In this document: positions 42,222-50,548 of the stretch, in pieces
Position numbering within the stretch: the stretch's first letter is position 1
Layout: each line of letters begins with the position of its first letter
NCBI GenBank assembly: GCA_044360075.1
Contig: JBIKLA010000001.1
Span: 124,001-188,000, forward strand
DNA: 64,000 nucleotides
Reading direction: 5' to 3'
DNA from: OMII01 sp947467385
Lineage (GTDB): Bacteria > Bdellovibrionota_C > UBA2361 > OMII01
Notes under the pieces: model-generated
What the model saw: only the letters and a program-made list of their open reading frames with translations
Database searches by the model: none
What the model was told of the DNA's origin: nothing
Translations under genes and position numbers: made by a program

Positions 42222-43541
42222 ATGTCGCACATTCTCAAAAGCATCCCCAAAGGTGAAAAGGTCGGACTGGCTTTCTCTGGGGGGCTAGACACGAGCGTGG
42301 CGGTCGCCTGGATGCGCGAGAAGGGGGCCATCCCGTACGCGTACACCGCGCACCTCGCGCAGCCGGACGAGACCGACATCGACTCGATTCCAGCCAGGGC
42401 CCTTGCGTATGGGGCCGAGAAGGCGCGCCTGATCGACTGCCGCCAGGATCTTGCGCGTGAGGGGCTCATCGCTCTCATGTGCGGAGCCTTCCACATCACC
42501 ACAGCGGGCAAGACCTACTTTAACACTACCCCGCTCGGCCGGGCGGTGACGGGGCCCCGCCTCGTTCTTGCGATGGCTGAGGACGGCGTTAATGTGTGGG
42601 GAGACGGGAGCACGTACAAGGGAAACGATATCGAGCGCTTCTACCGGTACGGCCTACTCGTCAATCCGAACCTCTTCATTTACAAGCCGTGGCTCGACCA
42701 GCAGTTTATCTCCGAGCTTGGCGGCCGAAAGGAGATGAGCGAGTTTCTTGAGAGCCGCAAGCTCGCGTATCGCGCATCAAGCGAGAAGGCCTACTCAACC
42801 GACGCTAACATGTGGGGCGCAAGCCATGAGGCCAAGAAGCTTGAGCTGCTCGACTCAAGTGACCACATCGTACAGCCTCTTATGGGCGTTAAGTCGTGTG
42901 ACCCTGCGGTTGAGATCAAGACAGAGGTCGTGAGCATTGAGTTTTTCGAGGGGACACCGGTCAAGATCAACAACATGGAGTTCAAGGACTCGGTTGAGCT
43001 CGTGCTTGAGGCCAACAACGTCGGCGGCCGCCACGGCTTGGGGCTCTCTGACCAGATTGAGAACCGCATCATCGAGGCGAAGAGCAGGGGCATCTATGAG
43101 GCTCCGGGCATTAAGCTGCTTCACATTGCGTACGAGCGGCTCGTGTCGGGCATCCACAACCAGGACACGCTCGATCAGTACCATGACTGGGGCTACCGCC
43201 TTGGGCGGCTGCTTTACCAGGGAAGGTGGTTTGATCCGCAGGCAATGATGATGAAGGAGTCGATGATCCGCTGGATTGGCAAGGCCGTTACGGGCGTCGT
43301 TACCCTTGAGCTGCGGCGCGGGGACGACTACTCGATCCTCAATACGGAGAGCCCCAACCTCACCTACCATCCTGAGCGCCTCACGATGGAGAAGGGGGAG
43401 GAGGCATTCTCAGCGCTGGACCGCATCGGGCAGCTCTCGATGCGAAACCTCGACATTCAGGACACTCGTGACAAGCTTCAGGTGTACCGCAAGGCGGGCG
43501 TCATCTCTGCTTCCTCTCCTTTGTCAAAGCTGCTTGAGTAG
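42222..43541 (+). CDS. argG: Argininosuccinate synthase
   Basis: Condenses citrulline and aspartate with ATP in arginine synthesis. 439 residues, the longer E. coli-type form. The PP-loop LAFSGGLDTSVAVAWM is near residue 15; GPRLVLAMAEDGVNVWGDGS, NDIERFYRYG and TEVVSIEFFEG are further family blocks. AGGAGG precedes the ATG at 42222. A 13-base palindrome (TTATTTCAAATAA, 42152-42164) lies about 60 bases upstream; its role is unknown. No other arg gene is close, and a strong terminator follows. Confidence 0.92.
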   Translation: MSHILKSIPKGEKVGLAFSGGLDTSVAVAWMREKGAIPYAYTAHLAQPDETDIDSIPARALAYGAEKARLIDCRQDLAREGLIALMCGAFHITTAGKTYFNTTPLGRAVTGPRLVLAMAEDGVNVWGDGSTYKGNDIERFYRYGLLVNPNLFIYKPWLDQQFISELGGRKEMSEFLESRKLAYRASSEKAYSTDANMWGASHEAKKLELLDSSDHIVQPLMGVKSCDPAVEIKTEVVSIEFFEGTPVKINNMEFKDSVELVLEANNVGGRHGLGLSDQIENRIIEAKSRGIYEAPGIKLLHIAYERLVSGIHNQDTLDQYHDWGYRLGRLLYQGRWFDPQAMMMKESMIRWIGKAVTGVVTLELRRGDDYSILNTESPNLTYHPERLTMEKGEEAFSALDRIGQLSMRNLDIQDTRDKLQVYRKAGVISASSPLSKLLE

Positions 43542-43559
43542 TAGTTGCAAATTTCGTCA

Positions 43560-43584
43560 CCCGGCTCGTCGCCGGGACCTTTTT
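43560..43584 (+). terminator. Intrinsic terminator of argG
   Basis: CCCGGC and GCCGGG pair around a TCGTC loop, followed by ACC and TTTTT. The T-tract is directly joined to the AGGAGG ribosome site (43585-43590) of the next gene, so any read-through transcript carries the SD at the very foot of the hairpin. Confidence 0.75.
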
Positions 43585-43595
43585 AGGAGGTGTGG

Positions 43596-44051
43596 ATGAA
43601 AAGGGCGCTTCTTATGGGACTTGCGGCCACATGGGTGCCGCACGCTTACGCCGAGACAGTGTGGGTTCAGGTGCGGGAGTCACTCCTGCGCAGCCAGCCT
43701 AAGTTCTATGCCCCGTCTGTGGTGCCGGTCCGCTACGGCGAAAAGCTTGAGAAGGTTGGCGAGTCGAATGGGTGGATTCAGGCCCGAGCGGGGTCTCAAA
43801 CGGGCTACCTCCCTGTTTCCGCTGTGTCCCAGGATCAGATCGTCCTCTCGGCTGCTGACCTCAAGAAAGTCTCAGCAGACTCCGCCGAAGTCGTCATGGC
43901 CGGCAAGGGATTCAGCAAGGAAGTTGAGCAGCAATACCGCAGCGAAGCCAGTGGGGTGCGCTACGATCTAGTTGATTTTGTCGAGCAGAACGGGCGCGTG
44001 TCGTCGGCGCAGGTGCGCCAGTTTATCAAGGATGGTGGGCTCAAGGACTAG
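43596..44051 (+). CDS. Periplasmic bacterial SH3-domain protein
   Basis: A 151-residue secreted protein: signal peptide ending HAYAETVW, then a bacterial SH3 domain (VQVRESLLRSQPKFYAPSVV, YGEKLEKVGESNGWIQARAG, TGYLPVSAV). The rest is helical. Such proteins often bind cell wall peptides. The ATG at 43596 has AGGAGG five bases upstream. The M48 lipoprotein gene starts one base after the stop, so they form an operon and may work together at the envelope. Confidence 0.75.
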   Translation: MKRALLMGLAATWVPHAYAETVWVQVRESLLRSQPKFYAPSVVPVRYGEKLEKVGESNGWIQARAGSQTGYLPVSAVSQDQIVLSAADLKKVSADSAEVVMAGKGFSKEVEQQYRSEASGVRYDLVDFVEQNGRVSSAQVRQFIKDGGLKD

Positions 44052-44052
44052 C

Positions 44053-44958
44053 ATGAGATTCCGGAACGTCATCGCCATTTCTGCGCTCCTTCTTGGCTGC
44101 TCTCACTCAGGGCTCCAGCAGGTCGGCGCGGGAGTTTTGGCCTCAACAGGCGTCGTCTCTTCCGAGCAGGCAACCGACATGCTCGCCACCGGCAATAAGC
44201 TCTTGAAGTCACAAGAGGAGCTTACCCCAGAACAGGAGTACTACTTGGGCCGCGCCGTCTCTGCCAAGGTGCTCGCCCAGTTTCCGCCGAAGCGTGGGGC
44301 CCTCTCAACGAACTACCTAAACGAGATCGGCATGACGCTCGTCGCGGTGTCGGACTCGCCGGAGACCTTCAAGGGGTACCGTTTTGCCATCGTTGAGTCG
44401 CCGCAGGTCAATGCGTTCTCGGCGCCGAGTGGTTTTGTCTTTGTCTCTTCGGCATTCCTGAGGGAGCTGCCGGATGAGGATGCGGTTGCTGCTGTGCTTG
44501 CGCATGAGATAGGGCATGTCGTTAAGCGCCACGGGGTAAACGCAATCTCAAATGCGCAACTCTTCTCGACTCTCACCGAGTTCTCGCAGCAGGGGGCGTC
44601 GATAGCTGCAAGCCAGGTATCGAGCCCGGTTGACCTGGGGCCCATTACGGGGGTCTTTGCCGAGAGCGTTGGGGGCGTTGTCGACACCCTCCTCACCAAG
44701 GGTTTCGATCGCAGCCAGGAGTATGAGGCTGACCTCTATGCCGCCGAGCTTTTGCAGCGAGCGGGATACGATCCCAACGCGCTTGTGCGGGTGCTCACTA
44801 TCCTCAAGGAGCACTCGGAGGGGGAGCATGACGGTTGGTACGCGACCCACCCGCAGCCAGAGGACCGGATCGAGGAGCTGGAGGGGGAGTTTTCTTTTCC
44901 CCCAGCAGAGCCGGTTCCTGCTCGTCGACAGGCCCGTTTCGCCGCCCTCCGGCAATAA
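44053..44958 (+). CDS. M48-family metalloprotease lipoprotein
   Basis: A 301-residue zinc protease. A lipobox (ALLLGC) lies at residues 8-14, placing it at the inner face of the outer membrane or the periplasm. The M48 signature HEIGHVVKRH contains the two zinc His and the catalytic Glu; the third ligand Glu is in QEYEADLYA downstream. It resembles BepA/LoiP-type proteases that act on misfolded outer-membrane proteins. The start at 44053 is chosen because it creates the lipoprotein signal; the in-frame extension upstream overlaps the SH3 gene. Confidence 0.88.
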   Translation: MRFRNVIAISALLLGCSHSGLQQVGAGVLASTGVVSSEQATDMLATGNKLLKSQEELTPEQEYYLGRAVSAKVLAQFPPKRGALSTNYLNEIGMTLVAVSDSPETFKGYRFAIVESPQVNAFSAPSGFVFVSSAFLRELPDEDAVAAVLAHEIGHVVKRHGVNAISNAQLFSTLTEFSQQGASIAASQVSSPVDLGPITGVFAESVGGVVDTLLTKGFDRSQEYEADLYAAELLQRAGYDPNALVRVLTILKEHSEGEHDGWYATHPQPEDRIEELEGEFSFPPAEPVPARRQARFAALRQ

Positions 44959-45058
44959 TTGGCTTACATGAGTCGGGACCTGGCCGTTTGTATACTGCGC
45001 ATATCCCCTAAAAGGGTTTGGCAGCGTGGAGTAGTGGCCCGCTCGCTGGTACTATTTC

Positions 45059-46189
45059 TTGGTTATGTCATTGGAATCTCACCGGTATAAGCCGCCAGCG
45101 GGTGGCTCATCAAGCGCGGACAGTAGGGGGCTGCATCGTGCCGACACCGCGCAAGAGGTCGGTGAGTTTCACATGTCCCCCGTGCTGCGGTTTTCTGCGC
45201 TCGATCTTGCATGCGAGAGGGCAAGCCAAACCCTCGAAACGAAAGCGGTTGCTGCGGGCTTCACCGTTGCCATGCAGGACGTGGGTGATTCAGTCCGGGG
45301 ATCGGCCGATCTGCGGGGGCGGCTAGGAAGCACATGGACACCCGAGTGCCGATCGCTCATGCGCGCATGCGACGGAATCATCGCCAATGCGGGGTATTTC
45401 AACACGTACCAGATCTCCCAGATCCTAGAGGCGATGGCAGCGCTCGGATTTCGCCACGAGAAGGTCTTTCAGGCCCTGGGCGTGGAGCTCATCATGCAGA
45501 AGCGGACCATCACCGGCCCTGAGGCGAGCCGGATTCTCTGGGCATGCGCCCACCTAGACATCCGGGATCCCGGGCTGTTAAGGCCGCTCATAAAGACTGT
45601 CCGTGCAATAGATCGCCAAGATCTCCTGAGCCCAATCAACCGGGCGCGAATAGGGCTTTCGCTCGCGCTGCTTAGCCCGCCGCACGTCGACGCAGTGCTC
45701 TCACCGGGCTACCTTGAGGACGACAACTTTGCCGATCCGACGAAATGCTCGATAGGAGTGTGGGGGCAGGCGTACCATGCGCTCCTCTCGACAGGGAGGA
45801 TCAATAGGCAGGATCCGTTCTCTCGTCGTGGCGAGCTTTTCACCCTCCCTCCGCAGGGGGAAGAGCTCAATACCTTCGAGCTGTCGGTTCATGAGGGCCT
45901 CAGGAAGTTCCTGCGGCATGTGCCTCATGCGCTTGAGGTTCAGCAGAACGTAGCGGGCGTATTCACCGATTTCGTGCTCTATCTGGAGGACCGCACCATC
46001 GCCATCGAGTGCGACGGCTACCAGTACCACTACTCGACGGGCCCGGACGGCAACCGTGTTTTTGGCCGGGACCTCATTCAGCGCAGCGTCCTTGAGGCCT
46101 GCGGGCTTGAGGTGGTGATGATCTCCTCGCGTGAATGGAGGGTCATGTCTGCGCAGCAGGTGCTGCTTGAGAAGCTTGGCTCGCTGTAG
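45059..46189 (+). CDS. Helical-repeat protein with C-terminal RAP domain (OPR/FASTK-like)
   Basis: 376 residues or about 338 if the ATG at 45173 is used. The C-terminal ~65 residues match RAP: FTDFVLYLEDRTIAIECDGY, QYHYSTGPDG, then RDLIQRSVLEACGLEVVMIS and REW. RAP domains are nuclease-like folds that bind RNA. The middle part repeats helix pairs of the pattern ISQILEAMAALGFRHEKVF and ASRILWACAHLDIRDPGLL, like the octotricopeptide/FASTK repeats that precede RAP in eukaryotic organelle RNA-processing factors. Such proteins are uncommon in bacteria. It stands alone between the M48 gene and the cyclase. Function here is inferred as RNA binding. Confidence 0.7.
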   Translation: MVMSLESHRYKPPAGGSSSADSRGLHRADTAQEVGEFHMSPVLRFSALDLACERASQTLETKAVAAGFTVAMQDVGDSVRGSADLRGRLGSTWTPECRSLMRACDGIIANAGYFNTYQISQILEAMAALGFRHEKVFQALGVELIMQKRTITGPEASRILWACAHLDIRDPGLLRPLIKTVRAIDRQDLLSPINRARIGLSLALLSPPHVDAVLSPGYLEDDNFADPTKCSIGVWGQAYHALLSTGRINRQDPFSRRGELFTLPPQGEELNTFELSVHEGLRKFLRHVPHALEVQQNVAGVFTDFVLYLEDRTIAIECDGYQYHYSTGPDGNRVFGRDLIQRSVLEACGLEVVMISSREWRVMSAQQVLLEKLGSL

Positions 46190-46270
46190 TGCCGACGCGG
46201 CGAGGGGCAATTCGCCGCTCCCAGAAATTGAATAGACCCTGCGCACGTTGTTGGCTACGCTATCGCTGCA

Positions 46271-48367
46271 ATGAGATCCCAAGCCCAGATCCGCCGGGGA
46301 GTTTTCGCGATTTGGCTCTCCGCCGCCATCCTTTCCCTCGTGTGCCATAGGCTCGGACTCCTCCGTGACATCGAGAATGGGACCTGGGACATGCGACAGC
46401 GCCTCGTGGCAGAGCCGGCGGCGCATGATCCGAAGATAAAGATCATCATGATTGATCAGAGCTCGATCGATCACTTCGCCCGGCGTGAGAAGATATTCTG
46501 GCCGTGGCCGAGGTCTCTTTACAATCCCGTTCTCCTTTTTCTTGAGAAGGCGGGGGCCCGCGGAGTGGCGTTCGACATGCTCTTTACCGAGAGCTCCACC
46601 CACGTCGGTGATGACGAGGAGTTTGCCCGAGTGGTGTCAAGCTCGATCCCCGTTGTCAGTGCGATGGCGCTGCTGAGGGGACACATAGACTCAGATCCAG
46701 AGATCGTGAAGCTCTTTGAACAGGTGCAGGGCGCCAGGAAGGACGCGCTTGAGCCGTATCTTCAGCCGGGCATGGCAAGGGCATACAAGGGAGCGACCTA
46801 CCCGATCGAGCAGCTCATCTCCAAGAGCCCCGCGTTGGGCAACGTCACGGCAGAAGCTGACAGCGACAAGATATTTAGGCGAACGAGCGTCGGAGGCTAT
46901 CTCCATGATGTTCCAGTCCTGAACCTTCCTTTTGCCCTCTACGAACTCACGCATCCAGGGGCGCTAAACCCGGAGTCCCTGCGGCAGCTCAGCGATGACC
47001 ACGGAAGCTTTCTCATTCGTTTCTTCGGCCAAGCTGCAACGTACGACACGTACCCGATCGCCGCGGTGATCAATAGCTGGGTAAAGATCGAGGAGGGCCG
47101 CGAGCCAGATATTTCGCTGGACGATTTTAAGGATGCGTACGTGTTTATCGGCACAAATGCGCCCGGCTTGCTTGATCTTCGGCCCGTGCCGCTCGCCGGC
47201 AACTATCCGGGCGTGGAGCTCAATGCCACGGTGTTCGACAACGTTGTGCATGGCGGATTTTTGCGTCAGGTCCCCGAGTGGCTTTCTCTCCTTGCGTCGG
47301 TGGTGTTTCTCGCGCTCGTTGCCATGGCCAGCATGAGGATAACCCGCTACCAGACGCTCCTGATTGCCGGGGCGGTTCTTGCGTGGAGCAGCGTAGCCCT
47401 GGCGTGTGCCTCGTATGGGCTATGGCTTCCCCTCGTTGTGCCGCTGCTTGGGGCGATATACTCCCTGCTGCTTATCTTTCTGCTTCAGTACCGGATCGAG
47501 GGCAGGGAGCACCGCTTTATTCGGGGCGCGTTTCAGCACTACGTGACACCTGAAGTCATAAACCAGATTGTCAGGGACCCCTCAAGCCTGTCGCTGGGCG
47601 GAGATCGGCGCGAGCTTACGATACTTTTCTCAGACATTCAGGGATTCACCTCAATCTCCGAGAGGATGGCGCCGGTCCAGCTTGTGGCGTTTCTTAACCG
47701 CTTCCTTTCGGAGATGACGGACATCTTGCTCGCCTCAGAGGGCACTATCGATAAGTACGAAGGGGATGCGATTATAGCGTTCTGGAATGCACCACTCGGC
47801 GTGCCGGATCATGAGAGGCGCGCGGTGCAGGCGGCCCTTCGCTGCCAAATGCGCCTTGAGCAGCTTCAAGACAGCTTTTTGCGCGACTTTGGCGTTTCGG
47901 TGCGCATGCGCATCGGTATCCACACCGGCACCGTCACGGTAGGTAATTTCGGCTCATCGACACGCTTCAACTATACGGTGATCGGCGATGCTGCAAATCT
48001 CGCCTCGCGCCTTGAGGGCGTTAACAAGGTGTTCGGCACCCGGGTGCTTGTTTCGGGAGACACGCGCAAGCGGGCAGGGGAGGAATTCCCATGGCGCCAA
48101 GTTGGAAAGGTGCGGGTAGTGGGGCGCTCTGAGCCCGTGCAGCTTTTTCAGCCGCTCCACCCTCAGCTCGATGAAGCGATTATCTCGCGGCTCGGCGAAT
48201 ACGAGCGGGCTCGCGCGCTATTTGAGGAGGGGAAGCTTGCTGAGGCGGATGCTATCTTTGCGGTATTCCCTGATGATACGGTATGTCGGGCGTACCGTGA
48301 TCGCATTAAGTTTTTCGGCACTAGCGGGGAGGCTTTCTCCTCGATCTGGAATCTAACGGAGAAGTAG
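46271..48367 (+). CDS. Adenylate/guanylate cyclase with CHASE2 sensor domain
   Basis: A 698-residue class III nucleotide cyclase. Residues 1-30 contain a membrane helix, about 45-330 an extracytoplasmic CHASE2 domain (KIIMIDQSSIDHF, GARGVAFDMLFTES), then three helices near 335-415, and from about 440 the catalytic domain: LFSDIQGFTSISERM (first metal Asp), YEGDAIIAFWNAPLGVPDHE and GNFGSSTRFNYTVIGDAANL. The key metal-binding and transition-state residues are in place, so it should make cAMP (or cGMP). It is the only cyclic-nucleotide synthase in the window that also holds a cNMP-binding enzyme at 19190. Its stop is immediately followed by pgl. Confidence 0.88.
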   Translation: MRSQAQIRRGVFAIWLSAAILSLVCHRLGLLRDIENGTWDMRQRLVAEPAAHDPKIKIIMIDQSSIDHFARREKIFWPWPRSLYNPVLLFLEKAGARGVAFDMLFTESSTHVGDDEEFARVVSSSIPVVSAMALLRGHIDSDPEIVKLFEQVQGARKDALEPYLQPGMARAYKGATYPIEQLISKSPALGNVTAEADSDKIFRRTSVGGYLHDVPVLNLPFALYELTHPGALNPESLRQLSDDHGSFLIRFFGQAATYDTYPIAAVINSWVKIEEGREPDISLDDFKDAYVFIGTNAPGLLDLRPVPLAGNYPGVELNATVFDNVVHGGFLRQVPEWLSLLASVVFLALVAMASMRITRYQTLLIAGAVLAWSSVALACASYGLWLPLVVPLLGAIYSLLLIFLLQYRIEGREHRFIRGAFQHYVTPEVINQIVRDPSSLSLGGDRRELTILFSDIQGFTSISERMAPVQLVAFLNRFLSEMTDILLASEGTIDKYEGDAIIAFWNAPLGVPDHERRAVQAALRCQMRLEQLQDSFLRDFGVSVRMRIGIHTGTVTVGNFGSSTRFNYTVIGDAANLASRLEGVNKVFGTRVLVSGDTRKRAGEEFPWRQVGKVRVVGRSEPVQLFQPLHPQLDEAIISRLGEYERARALFEEGKLAEADAIFAVFPDDTVCRAYRDRIKFFGTSGEAFSSIWNLTEK

Positions 48368-49087
48368 ATGGGCGTAGAGATGATCAAGGCAGGGGCCTCA
48401 CTTGAAGACGCCCTTCAGTCGGCAGCTCGGGCGATGTTCGAGGTGCTCAAGGCGCAGCCGCACGATGCCGCCCTTGTTGTTGGCCTGTGCGGAGGGAGAA
48501 GCGTTGTGGGTCTCCTTAAGGCTCTTGAGGCCGAGTCGGCGCGACAGCCGGCCGAGCTTCTTCGCCGTGTCCAGTTCTTTATGGTCGACGAGCGCTTGGT
48601 TCCGCTGACTGATGAGCAGAGCAACTACGGGGGCCTGCACAGGCTGCTCTTCGCTAAGCTGCTTGAGGATGGAGTCCTTAAGCAGGATCAGCTTCACCCC
48701 TTTCACCCTGAGACGGGGGCGAAAGATTCGGGGTGTGCCCGTTACGACGACGAGCTTGGACGTTTTGGCGGGGTGTTTACTGTAGTTGTCGTGGGAGTGG
48801 GCGAGGATGGGCACATTGCTGGCCTCTTTCCTCATCACCCTATTCTCAAGACGCAGGATGCTTCATTTTTCCCGTTCTTTGACTCGCCGAAACCGCCCCC
48901 TGCGCGCATGACCGCGGGTCCGGCGCTCATAACCGGTGCCCATGCGAGCGTTGTCCTGCTGCTTGGGGAGGGCAAGCGCCAGGCATGGAACACCTTTCGG
49001 GCAGGAACCGCCTCAACAGAAGAGTGCCCGGCACTGCTCGCCACCAAGGCGCCGCGCTGCATTGTGGTCACCGACCTTGCCGAATAG
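48368..49087 (+). CDS. pgl: 6-phosphogluconolactonase
   Basis: Hydrolyses 6-phosphogluconolactone in the oxidative pentose phosphate pathway, supplying NADPH. 239 residues of the NagB/DevB fold: VGLCGGRSVVGLL, FFMVDERLVPLTDEQSNYG and the active-site block VGVGEDGHIAGLFPH. The start abuts the cyclase stop (TAG then ATG), indicating co-transcription. Neither zwf nor gnd is nearby. Confidence 0.85.
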   Translation: MGVEMIKAGASLEDALQSAARAMFEVLKAQPHDAALVVGLCGGRSVVGLLKALEAESARQPAELLRRVQFFMVDERLVPLTDEQSNYGGLHRLLFAKLLEDGVLKQDQLHPFHPETGAKDSGCARYDDELGRFGGVFTVVVVGVGEDGHIAGLFPHHPILKTQDASFFPFFDSPKPPPARMTAGPALITGAHASVVLLLGEGKRQAWNTFRAGTASTEECPALLATKAPRCIVVTDLAE

Positions 49088-49253
49088 GTACGCGCCCAAG
49101 GATTGCAAGTGCTTGCCTAGACAGGTTTTTTTGCCCCCTGCGGAGCGTATATCTATATTTGAACCCCCAAGCCTGCCGAACTCATCTTAAAGAGTAAGAA
49201 GTAAGGGTGGTGTTGCGGTTTAACGTCCCCGTCCCTGTGACAGGAGCGGCAGT

Positions 49254-49973
49254 TTGAAAGAAGAGAAAACAGCGGTCATCGCTGAAGAGAGCCTCCCGGA
49301 CCAGTACGGCTCAGAGATTCAAGAGTTCTCCGAGCAATCCCCTCCGCTTCGCCATCGTCATCGCCGAAGGAAGCTCAAGCGCCGGCACAGCGCCAACCGG
49401 GATGTTCCCGTCTCGCGATCGGCGAAGTTTGAGATTAATCCGCCACCTCGAAATTCCCATCCCGCATTCTGCTCACGATCAGAGATGATCTGCGCGGAGC
49501 TGCTTAAGCGTTTCATCCCTCATTTTGAGCTTAAGGAGGGCCTCACGTTCCAGGTTGCGATAGGCTCAGACGGCCGCGGCAATACATATTCGGTCGACTT
49601 TCTCGTTGATGGGGTGCTCTTTGAGTATCACCCAGTGCGGTTCTACAAGAACCGGAAGGGCTTCGGTGACTTTAGTGGCCGTGAGGAGTACTGCAGCTAC
49701 ACACGGGCAATCCACTCGCTCAAGGGCGAGTCGAAACGGTTCTTGCATGAGGCGATGGAGATGCGCCTGAAAGCCAATTACTTTAGGAAACGCCGGTCCC
49801 TGCTCGACCAGCACCCGCTCTTTAGGCGCATGGAGCTCGTTGTTGCTACAAGCCCTGAGGAGTTCTTTCACCTCATTATTCGGCGATTTGGCTGGAACTA
49901 CCCAGCTTCAGCAGAGAGCTTCATCCGACTATTTGAAGATCTTAACCGCGCCCTTCCTGATCATGCGTCGTAG
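49254..49973 (+). CDS. Hypothetical nuclease-fold-like protein
   Basis: A 239-residue protein starting at TTG (49254) with GGAG seven bases upstream. Residues 30-50 are a very basic His/Arg/Lys-rich patch, suggesting nucleic acid contact. The middle, EMICAELLKRFIPHFELKEG followed by strand YSVDFLVDGVLFEYHPV, follows the E...D-x(n)-E/K outline of restriction-like (PD-(D/E)XK) folds, and is loosely like the RAP region of the 45059 gene. Catalytic activity is unproven. It converges on the 49942 gene with a 32-base overlap. Confidence 0.5.
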   Translation: MKEEKTAVIAEESLPDQYGSEIQEFSEQSPPLRHRHRRRKLKRRHSANRDVPVSRSAKFEINPPPRNSHPAFCSRSEMICAELLKRFIPHFELKEGLTFQVAIGSDGRGNTYSVDFLVDGVLFEYHPVRFYKNRKGFGDFSGREEYCSYTRAIHSLKGESKRFLHEAMEMRLKANYFRKRRSLLDQHPLFRRMELVVATSPEEFFHLIIRRFGWNYPASAESFIRLFEDLNRALPDHAS

Positions 49974-50481
49974 TAGAATGCGGCTTAAGTATTTCCCGCG
50001 GAAGATCCTCGTACGTCTCGTGCTCCCACGCCATGCTCTGTTCTGTGCGCCGGGCAACTGCGAGATCGATGAGTGACACGACCAGCTCGGGCCTCTCCGC
50101 CGTTCGGCTGCCGATGTAGGCCGACTTGAAGTCTCCATATTCGCCGAAGACAGCGCGGATGGAGACGGGTCTCAATGCCTCTTTTCCTCCGATTTCTGGA
50201 TTAAGCGCTGCGGCCTCGACGCGCATAGCGAGCTGAAACCCGCCGTCCTCCGTCTGTGAGACGACGAAGACCTGACCCTGCTCCCTGTGGCTTAGGAAAC
50301 ACCGAACAGATGAGCCAAATTCAAGCTCAAGGTCCGCAAGCAGCCTGCGCTCGTCCCGCATTGAGTTAAGGACGCTGTGAGGGGCAGGGGAGAGCGACGG
50401 CTCCCGCATGCCAGGCTGTGCCGGCTGAACTGGCAGGTCGTCGGGGTTATATATCTTAAGCTGCGGGCCTGAATCTCTCAT
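49942..50481 (-). CDS. Hypothetical protein downstream of ppiD
   Basis: About 179 residues from the ATG at 50481; the longer frame overlaps ppiD. No family is recognised. The sequence has a Pro-rich start, then a mixed fold with a hydrophobic core around SVRCFLSHREQGQVFVVSQT and FGEYGDFKSAYIGSRTA. The C-terminus is acidic. It ends inside the oppositely oriented 49254 gene. Its position after ppiD, with about 65 bases between, suggests the same transcript. Confidence 0.5.
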   Translation of the reverse strand: MRDSGPQLKIYNPDDLPVQPAQPGMREPSLSPAPHSVLNSMRDERRLLADLELEFGSSVRCFLSHREQGQVFVVSQTEDGGFQLAMRVEAAALNPEIGGKEALRPVSIRAVFGEYGDFKSAYIGSRTAERPELVVSLIDLAVARRTEQSMAWEHETYEDLPREILKPHSTTTHDQEGRG

Positions 50482-50548
50482 GCACAGGGGATATGGCACG
50501 GTCTCGTGACCGCGTAGCGTAACGGGGCTTAGGCTTCGCCAAGTACCC

